DNA of 64,000 nt, from NCBI GenBank assembly GCA_024449915.1, contig JAMZAV010000154.1:372001-436000 (forward strand), given 5' to 3'. Shown piece by piece: positions 36,075-47,164 of the stretch. The stretch is from Sweltsa coloradensis (lineage: Eukaryota; Arthropoda; Insecta; Plecoptera; Chloroperlidae). The first letter of the stretch is position 1. Each line of letters starts with the position of its first letter. The translations under genes were made by a program, and so were the position numbers. The notes under the pieces were generated by a model, which saw only the letters and a program-made list of their open reading frames with translations, searched no databases and was not told where the DNA came from.

Positions 36075-36452
36075 CTAGAACCACGGTCTCCAATACGTCC
36101 GTACAGGAGCTAGCTACCAAATTGAAGCGTCAATGTGACCTATTCAAGATGGCGATTTGGCGTTTCAATTTATGCTTGACATTATGTTTTAAATGGGATT
36201 AAGTATTTTTTTCTGGATTGTTTGATATGGTTTTAACTTGTGCATCATGAGAATGCACAAACAGAAACAATAATCATAAGGGAATTTAGTAATCATTTGG
36301 TGTTAATAGCAAATATGCTCACCTGTCAACCTGACAGCCATCTTGAAAAATATTTGGGCAACAAATCGCTACAACCTACTTTAACATACAAACTGACCTA
36401 TTCAATATGGATTCGTATTGACACGCCAGTGGACCAATGACTCGGGATCTAG
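36075..36452 (+). mobile_element. TIR MITE, family E copy 1
   Basis: About 380 bp. The left end CTAGAACCACGGTCTCCAAT and right end ATGACTCGGGATCTAG are inverted relatives of each other. It matches 53157-53532 in reverse: CAATACGTCCG, AATTGAAGCGTCAAT, ACCTGTCAACCTGACAGCC, CATACAAACTGACCTATTCA. No coding potential. Confidence 0.65.
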
Positions 36453-36649
36453 CCTACTATAGGTGTTAATAACTATCATTGGACTCAGTCGTGTTCTTTA
36501 TCAAGTTACACTAAACTTAAACAAATATACGTTTCACAACTTCGTAAGATCGTGTAGTCTTATTGTTATCGTGGATGAATACCTTAATAAGATCTCAGAC
36601 ATGTGAATTGTAATATTGAAATTATTTATTAGTTAGTTATAAACAGATG

Positions 36650-36985
36650 CAGGCGGCAGAGATGAGATTCCTGAGGAGCACAGTGGTCAAGACGAGAAGA
36701 TATAGAATAAGAAACACACTGATGTAGAGAAGTTGTGACAGGATGGGAAGGACATGGTTGAGATGTTATAGGGACATATGGAAAAATGGAATGGATATAT
36801 GGAATGGGGAAAATAGGATGCTTAAGAAAATGTATGAAAGAAGGATTGAAGAACGAAGAAGAAGACGGAGTAGACCAAGGAAGAGATGGAAGGACATCAT
36901 AGCAGGAGACTTGGAGGCAAGAGGAGAGATGTGAAAGAGATGCAATTGTGGGAGGATAAAAAGAAACGGAGTAATTTTGGTTGTT
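36650..36985 (+). pseudogene. Non-LTR retrotransposon reverse transcriptase, C-terminal remnant
   Basis: The frame from 36650 reads QAAEMRFLRSTVVKTRRYRI, then a stop, then RMGRTWLRCYRDIW, then RPRKRWKDIIAGDLEARGEM. AEMRFLR followed by RxRPRKRW and a short acidic and Gly-containing stretch is the characteristic end of the ORF2 protein in several insect LINE groups. One internal TAG (about 36724) and a frameshift after 36933 (the next frame continues KEMQLWEDKKKRSNFG) mark it as dead. No upstream reverse transcriptase domain remains, so it is a 5'-truncated copy. Confidence 0.75.
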
Positions 36986-37371
36986 TATTTTAGGCAGTAA
37001 AATGTATGAAGACTTGTTCTGAAATTGTAATGTTTACTTCTGAATCCGGCAGGATTACTTTAGAAGAAGGAACTTCAAAAGGATCTTGTTAATATGATTC
37101 TGTAACGTCAACATGTAGTTACCAAATATAAATGATTTCAGTACAACGTAGTTTTTAATTAAATTAAATATCTATCATAACAGTAATTGAAACGTTCAGT
37201 CCTCCGGACGTTATACAACATTTCAAGCTGTTGTGAACGAACGTGTAAAGTGAGATCTTCCTTCAATGCGTAAACTCTTCACTTCCTACAGCAAACCAAG
37301 TGATAACCGCGCGGATGTGGCATAAGAAACGAAAGTAATATTAACAAACTGACTAGGTAGCAATACAATCC
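36986..37371. other. Intron DNA, possibly LINE 3' UTR
   Basis: Follows the reverse transcriptase remnant in the same direction and may be its 3' untranslated part. No poly(A) end was located with confidence. Confidence 0.35.
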
Positions 37372-37545
37372 CTTCTTCAGGTGGCTAACACAACTAGGTG
37401 TAAAAAATTGTGAAGGGATGTCCGAGTGTTGTTATGAGGACTCAATCCCTTGCATTTGCACTAACGACTGAAGAAAAACAAAGAAAATTAATCTTCAGAG
37501 AGGATTGCCGGGCTCGAAATCGGAGTCACACGCCTTAAATCTGTC
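37372..37545 (-). mobile_element. SINE family S, copy 4 (truncated)
   Basis: Minus strand. GAAGGGATGTCCGAG, GAGGACTCAATCCCTTGC, ACTAACGACTGAAG and GGATTGCCGGGCTCGAAATC mark the body and B-box region in reverse. The head is cut just past the B box. Confidence 0.7.
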
Positions 37546-37609
37546 GATTGAAATGATAGTATATTGATTGAAGGAAAAAACAGCGTTCTGCTAGAATTAA
37601 TGTAAACAT

Positions 37610-37752
37610 TAACAAATTTTCGTTCTTATGCAAGTTTACACTTGCACTCTAGAATTTAAAATACTCAAAATCGACAGCCATTTTGGAAAATTGCTCTCGA
37701 TTTTGAGTTTGTGTGACTAGAGTGTCCACTTAAAGAAGAAAATAAATTTATT
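37610..37752. mobile_element. Short palindromic MITE
   Basis: The arms AAATTTTCGTTCTTATGCAA...TTGCACTCTAG and CTAGAGTGTCCACTTAAAGA pair, as do CTCAAAATCGACAGC and GCTCTCGATTTTGAG around the centre. About 140 bp. No second copy was seen. Confidence 0.5.
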
Positions 37753-38099
37753 TTTGTTTCAATTAAATCCAGCAAGAACCTACTATACTAGTATGTGCTT
37801 GAGATAAAGCTCTGAATGGTATCTGAAGTGATCATCAGTTAATGTATGCACCTGTTGATCACTACTTGTTACTTAAGGCGACGAGAACGCGGCAGAATAC
37901 TAATTGTCAGTCCTAACGGGCGGTGAGTCAACTAATCTTGACACAGTTACTGGTGATTGATGACCAGAATACGGCGACACGCGATCAGGATTAAAGAAGT
38001 TAGTAGGATCTGATCTTGTAATGTGTCACGCACATTAGAAAGAAAAGCGTTACATCATTATACTTATTTAAGTTTTAAAGTTAGAAGAGTTCATGATAT

Positions 38100-38411
38100 A
38101 ATATTTAAAACTAGTGGAATACAACTCTTTATTTTACAACGATAACAACGTTTTGGAAATTAATGGAAGCTATTTTCGTCATCAGTTTTTTTTTTTATGA
38201 AAAACATAAAATCATATTATCAAAAGTATATCAAAACGAAACAAAGACAATAGCCAAGGTAGATAAGATTTAACATTTCTCACAAAAACAAAAACAAGGT
38301 TATATAAACAAAAACGCTGATGACGGAATTAGTTTTCATTAACTTTCCGAAACGTTGTTATTGTTATAAAATAAAGAGTTGTATTCCACTGAAGTGTTTT
38401 ATTTAAATATC
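38100..38411. mobile_element. Inverted-repeat element with hammerhead-like cores
   Basis: The arms at 38100-38190 and 38317-38411 are inverted copies (GTGGAATACAACTCTTTATT and its inverse). The right arm, plus strand, has CTGATGA at 38317-38323 and GAAAC at 38349-38353, separated by a stem (GGAA/TTCC and AGTT/AACT pairs). This resembles the hammerhead ribozyme core (CUGANGA, stem II, GAAA). One extra C sits before the stem, and the left arm carries a decayed core (AAAAC for GAAAC). Penelope-like retroelements are known to carry hammerheads; whether this belongs to them is open. Confidence 0.5.
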
Positions 38412-38503
38412 ATTATACTTCACATTTTCATTGATAGGGAAACACTCCCGTAGGTGTGGTTGGTTATACATTGAAAACGATACAGAAATGAAGAATTATA
38501 CAT

Positions 38504-38535
38504 CTCAGCGGGGTTCGATACCCCGCTGAGATGGA
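38504..38535. repeat. Near-perfect short hairpin from a tRNA T-arm
   Basis: Arms CATCTCAGCGGGGT and ACCCCGCTGAGATG around TTCGAT-type loop bases. It resembles the acceptor plus T-arm of the tRNA-like head at 21117, collapsed into one hairpin of about 14 bp. Confidence 0.6.
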
Positions 38536-38738
38536 TTTGATATTTGTTGATTGTTTTTCACTACAAAAGAAAAAAAAAGCCAAGGTTAAATATCATATAT
38601 CCCTACTCTAGGGTTACAGAGATGGTTTGTATTCTCAAAGTTTATTTCGTGTGTAGTCTAATAGGCAGTGCAATCTGCTCTACACACGTTATTAACAATG
38701 TACAAAACAGACCAAAAATAAGACAGTTTTAAATTGGT

Positions 38739-38810
38739 GGCCGAATAGCTCAGTTGGTAAGAGCATAGCCTGGACAGCTAAGGTCGCGGGTTCGTTCCCC
38801 GGTGTGGTCA
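38739..38810 (+). mobile_element. tRNA-like SINE head or tRNA pseudogene
   Basis: 72 nt with A-box region ATAGCTCAGTTGGTAAGAGC and B-box region GGGTTCGTTCCCC. The acceptor stem pairs at most positions (GGCCGAA against TGTGGTC). The anticodon arm TAGC-CTGGACA-GCTA would give anticodon GGA, but a Ser tRNA needs a long variable arm and this has none. The T-arm and acceptor have mismatches. A SINE-derived or pseudo-tRNA is more likely than a working gene. Confidence 0.6.
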
Positions 38811-39530
38811 CTTTTTTAATTTCTGTCTAAAGTACTAACATCTAACACGAAAGTCTAAAACCTAATACATATATTTAATAGTATTAATATTTTTTATATT
38901 TAAAAAAAAGGGAGAATCTCCCATGTAGGCTTCACTTTTCTGTAGTTTGTCTTATTTATTTGTTTATTTGTGGGTTTCTATAAAGCATTACAGTTTAAAA
39001 TACTTAAATGATATAGTTTACATATAAATGTCTCATGTATCGCTATAAAAAATAAATTTATCTTCAACAAGGATGAAACAGAATGTTTTGGTGACCCTAG
39101 GGGTCAGGGTTGACCCCAGAAAGTCTGGAAACTCTTAAACCGGCGCCTCCATCAAAACATCAACGCTCGGCGAATATTTTATTTTTGTATTCTTCGTCTA
39201 CGATGTTTTGATTAAGTAACTTCGCCTTAAGTCTCAACTCTCATCAACATCACCTGAAACAAGAACCTCAATTAGGCACTGGACTTAAAATCCCTGGTTT
39301 CTATGAGAACTAGGTGATGGTATTTGGTACTGTTTACTATGATACTGTACATAACTTTGGATAATACTTTCCAAATATCGTCAGTTCCCTTGTAAAGGGG
39401 CAAGTTTGCTCCACTGATTGTTTTGAGAGCACAGTATGAGTAACTCTCAGCTATCACCAACATCATCTGGTACAAAAAAGCTTATTTCACGTTAGAGGTC
39501 GACGTAAACTCTAGAAGTGGATATAGAAGC
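38811..39530. other. Intron DNA, no gene seen
   Basis: AT-rich. TTATTTGTTTATTTGTGGG to TTTATCTTCAAC (38952-39066) may be another LINE tail. The rest is unassigned. Confidence 0.35.
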
Positions 39531-39533
39531 ACT

Positions 39534-39590
39534 CACTGCCTTCTAGATATTTCATTCAGATCTATCTATCCGGAATATCAAGGAGGCAGT
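39534..39590. mobile_element. Tiny foldback element K, copy 4 (diverged)
   Basis: CACTGCCTTCTAGATATTTC on the left and GGAATATCAAGGAGGCAGT on the right are inverted relatives of each other and of the K elements elsewhere in intron 1. Confidence 0.5.
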
Positions 39591-39830
39591 TCGTAACAGT
39601 AATCGATCTTCTTGGGTGCATACGAAGTGTTTATGTAATGGCGTTTTCCATTGGCCGCACTCAGGTCGCACTAGTGCGCCCTAGTGCGCACTGGATTGCC
39701 ACTTGTCTTTTCATTTGTTCAGTTTTGTAATGTTATTCAAGTGGAGGTTGACAACAATGACATCTATGCACTCGCCGAGTGCATGCCAATGGAAAACGCC
39801 ATAACTCACCACCGTTTGAAATCAATTTTA

Positions 39831-40633
39831 CTAGGAAAACGCTTAAGTCCCGCCGCGTTGTTGGATGAGCGTAATTGGTGCATTGAGCTGCCATACGTGT
39901 TATGCGGATTTTCTGTTGTTCTGTGAAAAAATCGTTACTAAATTGAAGATTTTTTTAAAATTAATTTAAATTAAATAAAAAATAAACTTTAGATTTTAAT
40001 TTTTTTAATTACCTAATCGTAATTTAAAAAAAGAAAAAAGTCGTAAAATTGCGATTTTCATAAGAAATAATTATTTGATTGCGCTCAAATTTCACACGAA
40101 TATATTAATTCATAAAATTAAGGTTTTGTGAAAAAATTATTACAATCGGTTAAAGCATGTAGGTGTTATAAGTCAAATAATTGTTTAAAAAAAGAAAAAA
40201 CCCGTAAAATTTCGATTTTCATGAGAAATAATTTTTCGATTGCGCTTAAATTTCACACAAATATCTGAATTCATAAAATTATGTTTCTGTGAAAAATTCA
40301 TTAAAATCGGATAAAGCATGTAGGTGGTAAAAGTCGAAGAAATTTTTCGAAAAAATCGAAAAAAATCGTAAAATTGCGATTTTCATGAGAAATAATTTTT
40401 TTGATCGATTTTTCCCCCCGTGCAGTTCTTCGTTCAGAGATTTCACAGACCTCCATAAAATTTCATCGCAATTGGAGTATTGGTTTAGCCGGAATCGTGT
40501 TCACAGACACACAAAAATACAAAAAAAAAAGAAAAAGAAAAGAAAGAAAAAAAAAAAACATTCCGGATTTTTTTCTCCAGTGTAGTGAAATGGAATCTTC
40601 GCTTCGCTCGCTACGCTCGCTACGCTCATCCAA
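39831..40633 (-). mobile_element. Helentron-like non-autonomous element, subfamily A copy 4
   Basis: CTAGGAAAACGCTTAAGTCC at 39831 (stem-loop end in reverse), inverted motif GTTGGATGAGCGTA at about 39858-39871, and far end GCTACGCTCATCCAA to 40633. The purine-rich tract (AAGAAAAAGAAAAGAAAG) lies near 40530. This and copy 3 are the best preserved members. Flanks read T and T on either side of the inferred ends. Confidence 0.7.
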
Positions 40634-40733
40634 TAACTGAAAAAGATAGACGCTAAATAAGTAAATGAAATAAATAAGTATATTTTTGACGTGAGAGTGT
40701 TTCAATTGTGAGTGACTAAATACATTAGTGAAG

Positions 40734-41110
40734 TTAAGGGCAAGGATCACTACCAATATTAAAAGCACGCGAAATAACCTTATTTTAATCTCTCAAATCG
40801 TAACGTTAAATCGAAAAAGGGCAAATAAGTCTCACGTAGTTTCGTTAGAACTACACCCTGCATGAAAAATTATTCAAATATTGTAATCAGTAGCGTTTTT
40901 AATCACAGAATACATTAATTTAATTTTAACTTTGGTTAAAATCATTACTGGTTACAATATTTGAAAAAGGTTTAATGACAGATTTAGTTCTAGCTAAACC
41001 ACATGGGATCTAGTATCCACTTTTTCGTTTTTGTGTATCGTTATGTAAGTTATTACTAAAATAAGGTTATTTCGCGCGGTTTTAATATTGGCGGTAGTCC
41101 TCCCAATTAA
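40734..41110. mobile_element. Palindromic MITE with TTAA flanks, family H copy 2
   Basis: Left TTAAGGGCAAGGATCACTAC, right GGCGGTAGTCCTCCCAATTAA. The arms share AATATTAAAAGCACGCGAAA, GAAAAAGGGCAAATA, TCGTTAGAACTACA and TATTCAAATATTGTAA. Same size and fold as 17372-17754. TTAA at both borders again supports a TTAA target duplication. Confidence 0.7.
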
Positions 41111-41336
41111 TCACTGAGTCTTCCAAGAAGGGCTGGGTTCTACTTCTACACAGTCGCGTGCAGCGGTGATGCATCCCGTATGGCACGTGTCACCATGTCC
41201 ACCAGCCAATGAGAGCACGTGCTGGCTGTCATCCAACCCTAGTACAGAACAGAATCAAGGTCGCCAACCTCAGACAATAACAACACGCTAGATCCGAGTA
41301 CAGATAAGGGGACCCTAAGGTTGGCATGTTGGTGTC

Positions 41337-41825
41337 ATGGCTGTGAAGAGTCAAGATGGAGACTCGTTGAGCAATGGGTTTGTCGTCCTCGATAAAAGAC
41401 TTTTTATAGGATTGTTAGCTGAAGTAACATTAATCTTTACCCGGTGTGACCCTCTTCCAGATCTTTATTTACTGTGCGTTCCAGATCTCTATTTACTGTG
41501 CGTTCCACGTACTCATATATTGAATTCCGGCTCCTACATTTCCCAGCGAATTTCCTCTGAACGACACGATATTCTATTTATAAAATATTCTATTATTATT
41601 CTAAATATTAATCAATATTCCATTATCAAAACTTCTTTACTAACTTTAAGAATATCAATTCAGAACAGAAACCGTCATAATACTGGCCGAACTTTAAGCC
41701 CTCCTACCTAAATCATTTTTATAATAGTGTCGTTACTTTATGGAATACTATTCGTCTAGAAATCAAAGATATTCCAAATTTCAAATATAGAATTAAATAT
41801 AATTTTAAGACACCTGAAGCGCTGA
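41337..41825 (+). pseudogene. Possible non-LTR retrotransposon ORF2 C-terminus, frameshifted
   Basis: One frame ends SIQNRNRHNTGRTLSPPT at about 41650-41706. Another frame continues YLNHFYNSVVTLWNTIRLEI (from about 41707) and KDIPNFKYRIKYNF. HNTR-type words followed by a VxLWNxI/LP motif near the C-terminus are seen in several LINE reverse transcriptases. The frame break and weak upstream similarity make this an old remnant. The start of the remnant is not defined. Confidence 0.5.
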
Positions 41826-42137
41826 TTGCACCTTAAGCAGGTTTCATGTGCGAAATACAAACAATAATGACTGAATAAAACCTAGGAAGATGATATAGTT
41901 AGGTAGTCACAAACTATGAACGTCTGAAGCAATGCACATCAAGTACTTTGAACTTATGTAGGGACATTATTCAAAAAGGTTATTCGAGCCAAAATAAAAT
42001 TTAAATTTAATTTAAGTTGCCAACAGGATTGTTAGTGTAGGACTAGCTGTCATAGGGTGTCACATATCAGTATCACCGTCTTTGTTTTCCAAATTGTAAG
42101 GCACCACTCTAATAATTATTATAATAATTATAATTTT

Positions 42138-42383
42138 TGTGGGAAGCCTGCCCAGGGTGCAATTAATGCCCCTCTTCAGGTGTCTTAACTAGGTATGTTG
42201 CGGATAGGACAATTGTGAAGGGATGTCCGAGGGCTGTGTAAGATGACTCAATCACTTGCATTCTTATTGACAACTGAGGAAAACCTTGGAAAAACCTTTA
42301 GTCAGGAATGCCGGTCTCGACGGGATTCGAACCCGGGACCTCCCGAATCAGAGTCGCGCACTTCACGCTCGAGCCAACAGCGT
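42138..42383 (-). mobile_element. SINE family S, copy 5 (full length)
   Basis: Minus strand. The 3' end GTGGGAAGCCTGCCCAGGGT comes first, then CCCTCTTCAGGTGTCTTA, GGGATGTCCGAGGGCTG, GACTCAATCACTTGCATTC and the B box in reverse (GGGATTCGAACCCGGGACC). The A-box end GCTCGAGCCAACAGCG is at 42369-42383. The tail is an (ATT)n/(TAA)n run at 42108-42135. Confidence 0.85.
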
Positions 42384-42629
42384 CAATATCATTACAAGTC
42401 CTCCGCGCTGTCAGCTTCAATCAGTTGGTTTTACTCCAACTTCTCTCGCGATGCCTCAAGTTCTTCGCCGTGTCCGACATCTGACCCAAGCAGAAGTCAG
42501 CTGAATCACTTGAAGACGACCGGACGCAAATCACGTCCGTCTCATTGGGAAGATCACTTATAATGCACTCTCAAGTGTATCTCGACCGCCTGACCCATAT
42601 CGACATCGGGACTAATTGATTCTCTGTCG

Positions 42630-42750
42630 GACGAGACTCGGGTCACCCGGTGTCTTCGGACATCTTCGGTTAACAGGTGACTTCATACGTGTCTTCAGAC
42701 ATCTTCGGTTAATAGGTGACTTCATACGTGTCTTCAGACATCTTCGGATT
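42630..42750 (+). repeat. 39-bp tandem repeat, about 2.5 units
   Basis: CATCTTCGGTTAAYAGGTG then ACTTCATACGTGTCTTCAGA repeats with a 39-bp period (starts near 42661, 42700 and 42739). It abuts the SINE T tail. Confidence 0.75.
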
Positions 42751-43130
42751 GGATATTGCTTAACGTCTCATATTAATGCACTTTGGCTATTCGAGACGAT
42801 GAGTGGTGATAGATGAGGATTAAGTGTAATTGAAGGGTGGAAGGGTGGAAGGGAAACCCGGTACCGGCACGTTGCCTACTCCTTTCGAAAAAGTACCAAG
42901 TGGACTAACGGCTTATAACGTCCCATCCAAAAGGACGGTGTAACCTTGACAGTCATATAGATTCCTCCACTAACCCGGACTGCCGAGCAGACGTCGAGGA
43001 GAACGAAGCTGTTACACTAGCTCTCGAACCCTCCATCTGCTCTAACCAGCGGTATACGTGGGTTTCAGGGCAGAGCGGTCACCCACTCTACCCCTGACCA
43101 CGCTCAAAGGCTACTTAACTTCGGTGTATG
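42747..43130 (-). mobile_element. SINE family T, copy 2 (longest)
   Basis: Minus-strand SINE. Its head at the right includes a tRNA-like B box (complement of AGCTCTCGAACCC near 43020). The body has GTCTGCTCGGCAGTCC and GTTACACCGTCC in reverse. The tail at the left (complement of TTGCTTAACGTCTCATATTA to GTGGTGATAGATGAGGAT) is shared with SINE U. About 380 bp. Confidence 0.75.
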
Positions 43131-43197
43131 TGTGTGTAACCGGCTAAACGACCTCGGCTAAACCGCTGGCGAGATCTTCTGTTTATAGTTGATGTCA

Positions 43198-43432
43198 TAG
43201 GTGTGTTCGCTCAACGCTAAGCGCGCGACTCTGATTCGGGAGGTCCCGCGTTCAAATCCCCCGACCGCCAATCCTGACTGAAGGTTCTATCCGAGGTTTT
43301 CTTCAGTCGTTAATATGAATGCAATTGATTAAGTCCTCTTAAACAGCCCTCGGACATCCCTTCACAATGTCCTAACTCCAATATATACCTAGGGTATACA
43401 TTGCACACTGGGTAGTTTTCCCACGAAACATT
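43198..43432 (+). mobile_element. SINE family S, copy 6
   Basis: Head TGTTCGCTCAACGCTAAGCG, B-box region GGTCCCGCGTTCAAATCCCC, body CTTCAGTCGTTAATATGAAT and CTCGGACATCCCTTCAC. The 3' end is shortened (CCTAGGGTATACATTGCAC). The GTCGAGACC word after the B box is partly deleted. Confidence 0.8.
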
Positions 43433-44330
43433 TAAAGTTAATCATAATAGAGCGTTTGAACATTATTGGAACTGAACTACTAACTGTAACTGAAACAATC
43501 AGTTGTTAAAAACAATCTTCGGTCTTTAAGTTTTTAATCGGTGACATCTAAAATTAGAGCTCGGTATGCTAAATTTAAGCACGCTGAATAGGAGAATACC
43601 GTAATTGAAATAGCATACGAAAGCTGACAAGTATAGTACGTCCCGTTGATTCTCGGTTACTCTAGCTAGTCTAAGTGATTAGCTAATCATCACCACGGGT
43701 GCTGCTGCCGCCATTGTTAACCATCACACCTGTTGCTAGAGCTAAAGTCACCGCCTGCTGGTTAACTATTGTCCGCTGACAACCGTAACAGAATCTGACG
43801 GGCGGTGGACTTATAAGAACACACAATGCTTTGTATGAACTGAAGAAGCCAACTTCATGTAAACATTACTTGTTAAGTGGTTTCAAACACAAGATTAGCC
43901 CATGAAGGCATGGTCATTGCACCAGGTTGCAAATATCAGCCAATTTGAGTCATACAAATGATACTTTACATATAATTAATTGAGACCTGGGTCTTCAGAC
44001 TGTGCACCAAGTCATATACTCGGAGTATCTGAGCGAGGTCACCGGAGAAGTCCTCTTCAAACGTCCCACCCCCCACGACTGAGCTGTGAAGGCACAATGA
44101 AAATAAATTAAACATATAAGTATCTAGAATATATCATAAAGGTAAAAAAAACACCTAAGTATGTCTGCAATTTTTGACAGATTGACAATACATGTTTAAA
44201 ATATTGTCATGTCATGGTCATGTTAAAAAACATTTATAATAACAATAAAAAAAATCAACAATGATTGTCGTTGTTACATGGCCATTAATTCTGAAGTTGT
44301 AGCTATCAAAAGTGGAGACCATAATTAATG
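43433..44330. other. Intron DNA, no gene seen
   Basis: Unassigned. GGGTGCTGCTGCCGCCATTG and TCACCGCCTGCTGGTTAAC near 43699 and 43750 form a loose inverted pair; related words (GGGCGGTGAGTC) occur near 37918 and 45210. Confidence 0.35.
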
Positions 44331-44560
44331 TGTTTTTATTTTGTGTGAAGCCTGTCCAGGTTGCAATATGCGTAAACTATGGTACATTAGATAGTTTGGA
44401 CGATTATGTGAAGGATGTCCAGAGGGCTGTTTAAGAGGACACGACCTGCATAATCGTACGATTGAGGAAACTGAAACACTCAGTCAGGATTGCCGGTTCT
44501 ATGGGATTCGAACCCGGGACCTCCCGAGTCAGATCGTGGCCAACGCTGAAGCCGTCCACG
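44331..44560 (-). mobile_element. SINE family S, copy 7 (diverged)
   Basis: Minus strand: GTGTGAAGCCTGTCCAGGTT, AGGATGTCCAGAGGGCTG, B box in reverse (GGGATTCGAACCCGGGACC) and AGATCGTGGCCAACGCTG at the head. Several internal deletions in the CAGTCGTTAATGC region. Confidence 0.7.
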
Positions 44561-46204
44561 GTCGATAAAGCGCCACCTCGCGTGTAGAAAGGTCGTTAAT
44601 CGCATCAAGACGTCCAACTGGAGTAATAAAAGTGTTTGGTTGACCTTCCGTGGGTCAAGTGTTGCAAGGAGGGTTAGCTGCCGACAATATGGGTCAATGT
44701 TAGCGATACTAGTGTGGGATGGGATGGGTGGCGGTTCACTGCTGAGGAATTGTTAACCGTTTGGACGTTAATAAATAGGGCTAAAAAGAAATAAGAGTAT
44801 TTTCAAACTAAAGGTTGAACAAAAGAACATTTTAACCATCCAATCTACTTCTACTACTTCTATCTTCTAGCTTTAAAAAAAAAAAGTTTTGACGTTGTTA
44901 TACTACAGTGTCTTGATTAAAGTAATAATGGTAGTAAAAAGTGATTAAATGAAACTTAAATACGATCAAGTCCTATCCTCCTATGTGAATCAGATTTTTT
45001 AAATCTGAATAGGATTTGACGTAAAATAAATAAAATAAATAAAAAGTCTCTAACATAATAAATCTTGAATCGTAACATTTCCATTTCATAACGTTCATCT
45101 CATATCAGTTTCTCCGCGCCATGTGACATAACTTAGTGTGTGACATCAACTCTCTTAGCATAAGAACCGGAAATCCTACCGCGGAACCAGTTATTAGTAT
45201 CAAAGGCGGTGAGTCCACCTATAAACAAGGCGCTGATGCATATTAAACCGTCATATTAACAATTTTAAGGTGGGGTATTGCGCGCTGTTAATATTCATAT
45301 TAGCGCCAGATACGATTTACAAGGTTTGAATGCTTTTAAGAGGAATCGCTAAGGACGGCGCCGTTTCTGATCAGCGAACTCGTAAGAGTACTATATTTTA
45401 TATTGATAAACTGTTACTTACATAGCATATTTATCATTAAGAACTACACAAACTGACCTATGTTATGTAGTACACATTTACACTTATTAATCAATTATCC
45501 CATCGATATTGAATAAAAATTTGTGAAACTTCCAGAATTTATTGGTTATTGCTAGCTTTTCTCATTTATTCATTTGCCTTCAAAATTTTCAACGTGATTT
45601 CACGAATTGACACTCATGTATCGAATATTACATGCATTTGAATTTTTGAGACGATGTCTCAACCTGATTGTTTAAGGCTAACTTAATGCAACCAAGTGTG
45701 GATATCAACAGAACAAATCTTTAACACCTAAAAAACAAGATAATTAAATTGGTACATAAGAAACCATGTGTCAGCGAGATCACTTTATCTTGAAACTCGC
45801 CTATCGAGTCCTCTTAATAAGAGTTATTGACAGTGAGCGCAGCGAACGAAGTTCACAAAACAGTCGACGGAACGGCAACTTGAGATGTCTGTTTGTTGTT
45901 GTTCGATGTCAACGCCCAACGGCCAATACATTAGCTAAATTTTAAACAGGTACATCCGTGACAGTTAACTGAGAATGCTAACAAAAATCAAATCCGTTAC
46001 GTTTTAAACCGACAAGAAATAAAATGTGACAAATGAACCAAGTTGCAAATGTTTAAAATGTCTTTTTAAAAGGCCACAGCTGTGCAACAAAACATTTCTG
46101 AAAGTCGCGATGAGATAAAATATCTCCAAGTGATTTATTTAATTTTTGTATGCATGTCTTTTGTCATCTTATAGAGTATAAAATAATTCGGCTATCAAGT
46201 ACTA
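44561..46204. other. Intron DNA, no gene seen
   Basis: About 1.6 kb without a recognised repeat or exon. A palindrome AAATCTGATTCACATAGG/CTATTCAGATTTAAAAAAT-like pair is present near 44960-45020 but is short. Confidence 0.35.
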
Positions 46205-46335
46205 CTAGGAAAAGTCGTTGTTAGACGAGTGAGCGAGTCATGTTTTGAGTACCCGGGAACAGATCCAGCCTAAGGTATAAATAGGGGAGGAGAGGGAATG
46301 TTCCCGGGTAGTCAACACATGGCTCGTTTTCCTAG
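46205..46335. mobile_element. Palindromic CTAG element, copy F3 (short)
   Basis: CTAGGAAAAGTCGTTGTTAG on the left and GCTCGTTTTCCTAG on the right, sharing TGAGTACCCGGGAAC and its inverse. 131 bp, half the size of F1 and F2: the centre and part of the right arm are deleted. Confidence 0.6.
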
Positions 46336-46845
46336 TATGTTATTAAGAGCGCTAGTCTAAGCGAGTCCTCTTAATCAAGAGTGCCCCAAACTTGACACGT
46401 GTTTTAAGCCGAAGGTTCAGTATGTGAAAGTGAAAAACCTCCCAATAAGTTTCTGTTTTTTGCGACACAAACGCTATCGTTTAATATCATTTAGATGTTA
46501 TCAAGGTTAATGCGCCGTCTGGGAGATTAGTACGACCAAAGACACCGACAAGATCAACATCTCTCTATACCTGTCTTAAGAACGCCAGGCTACATTGACT
46601 AAGAGCAAACAACGACTTCATGGGGTGTTGTACAGGAAGTTACAACGATTTGTCAGAAAAAGTTTCAAATGTGGCACTAAAAAGTACTTCACTTATTTCA
46701 TCAATGCTATTGTACAAGTTTGTTAACAAAATACAATTCTACGAGGCAATGATTTTGTAATTTTCGTAGAGAAAGGTGGAATACATTGTATAGGTAAAAT
46801 TATAAACAGTAATACATTGTTTGAATATTTTGTGGAACACCACAG
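46336..46845. other. Intron DNA, no gene seen
   Basis: Unassigned AT-rich sequence. Confidence 0.35.
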
Positions 46846-47110
46846 GTGTCAGAAATTTTGAACATATGTGCCCAAAGGGAAAACATAGGACTCTACAGTA
46901 ACACATTTCTGAAATTTTATTTTATTTATGAAAAACAAATTAGTTTTCACGAATTTCGATTTTAAAATTGACTACATTCGTGTGTTTTTTTTCTGGCTGA
47001 TTAAGACAAAATTTGAAAGAAAAAACTTTTACTGTAGGGCTGTCCATGTATACTTTATTGACAACTTTGCATCGTTTCATATACGTCGGATGCTACTTGA
47101 CCGAGCGAAT

Positions 47111-47113
<3 letters not shown>
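46846..47113 (-). mobile_element. TIR MITE, family D copy 3 (left end lost)
   Basis: Closely matches 3036-3318: TTTTGAACATATGT, GGACTCTACAGTAACACATT, GGGCTGTCCATGTATACTTT, ACCGAGCGAATAGC. The left TIR is absent. Confidence 0.65.

Positions 47114-47160
<47 letters not shown>
47114..47160. repeat. (GA)n microsatellite
   Basis: Pure GA dinucleotides for about 45 bp between a MITE end and a LINE tail. The Arg/Glu-rich ORF end over it is an artefact. Confidence 0.95.

Positions 47161-47164
<4 letters not shown>

Noticed and set aside
38739..38810. tRNA-Ser (GGA) gene
   Set aside because: No long variable arm, and mismatches in the acceptor and T stems; a SINE head or pseudogene explains it better.
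41337..41520. Start of a host gene (MAVKSQDGDSLSN)
   Set aside because: The frame flows into LINE C-terminus-like sequence and then breaks; no promoter or splice signals.
42243..42563. 106-codon ORF with a Ser/Pro/Arg-rich product
   Set aside because: Its first half reads through SINE S copy 5; no splice context or family similarity.
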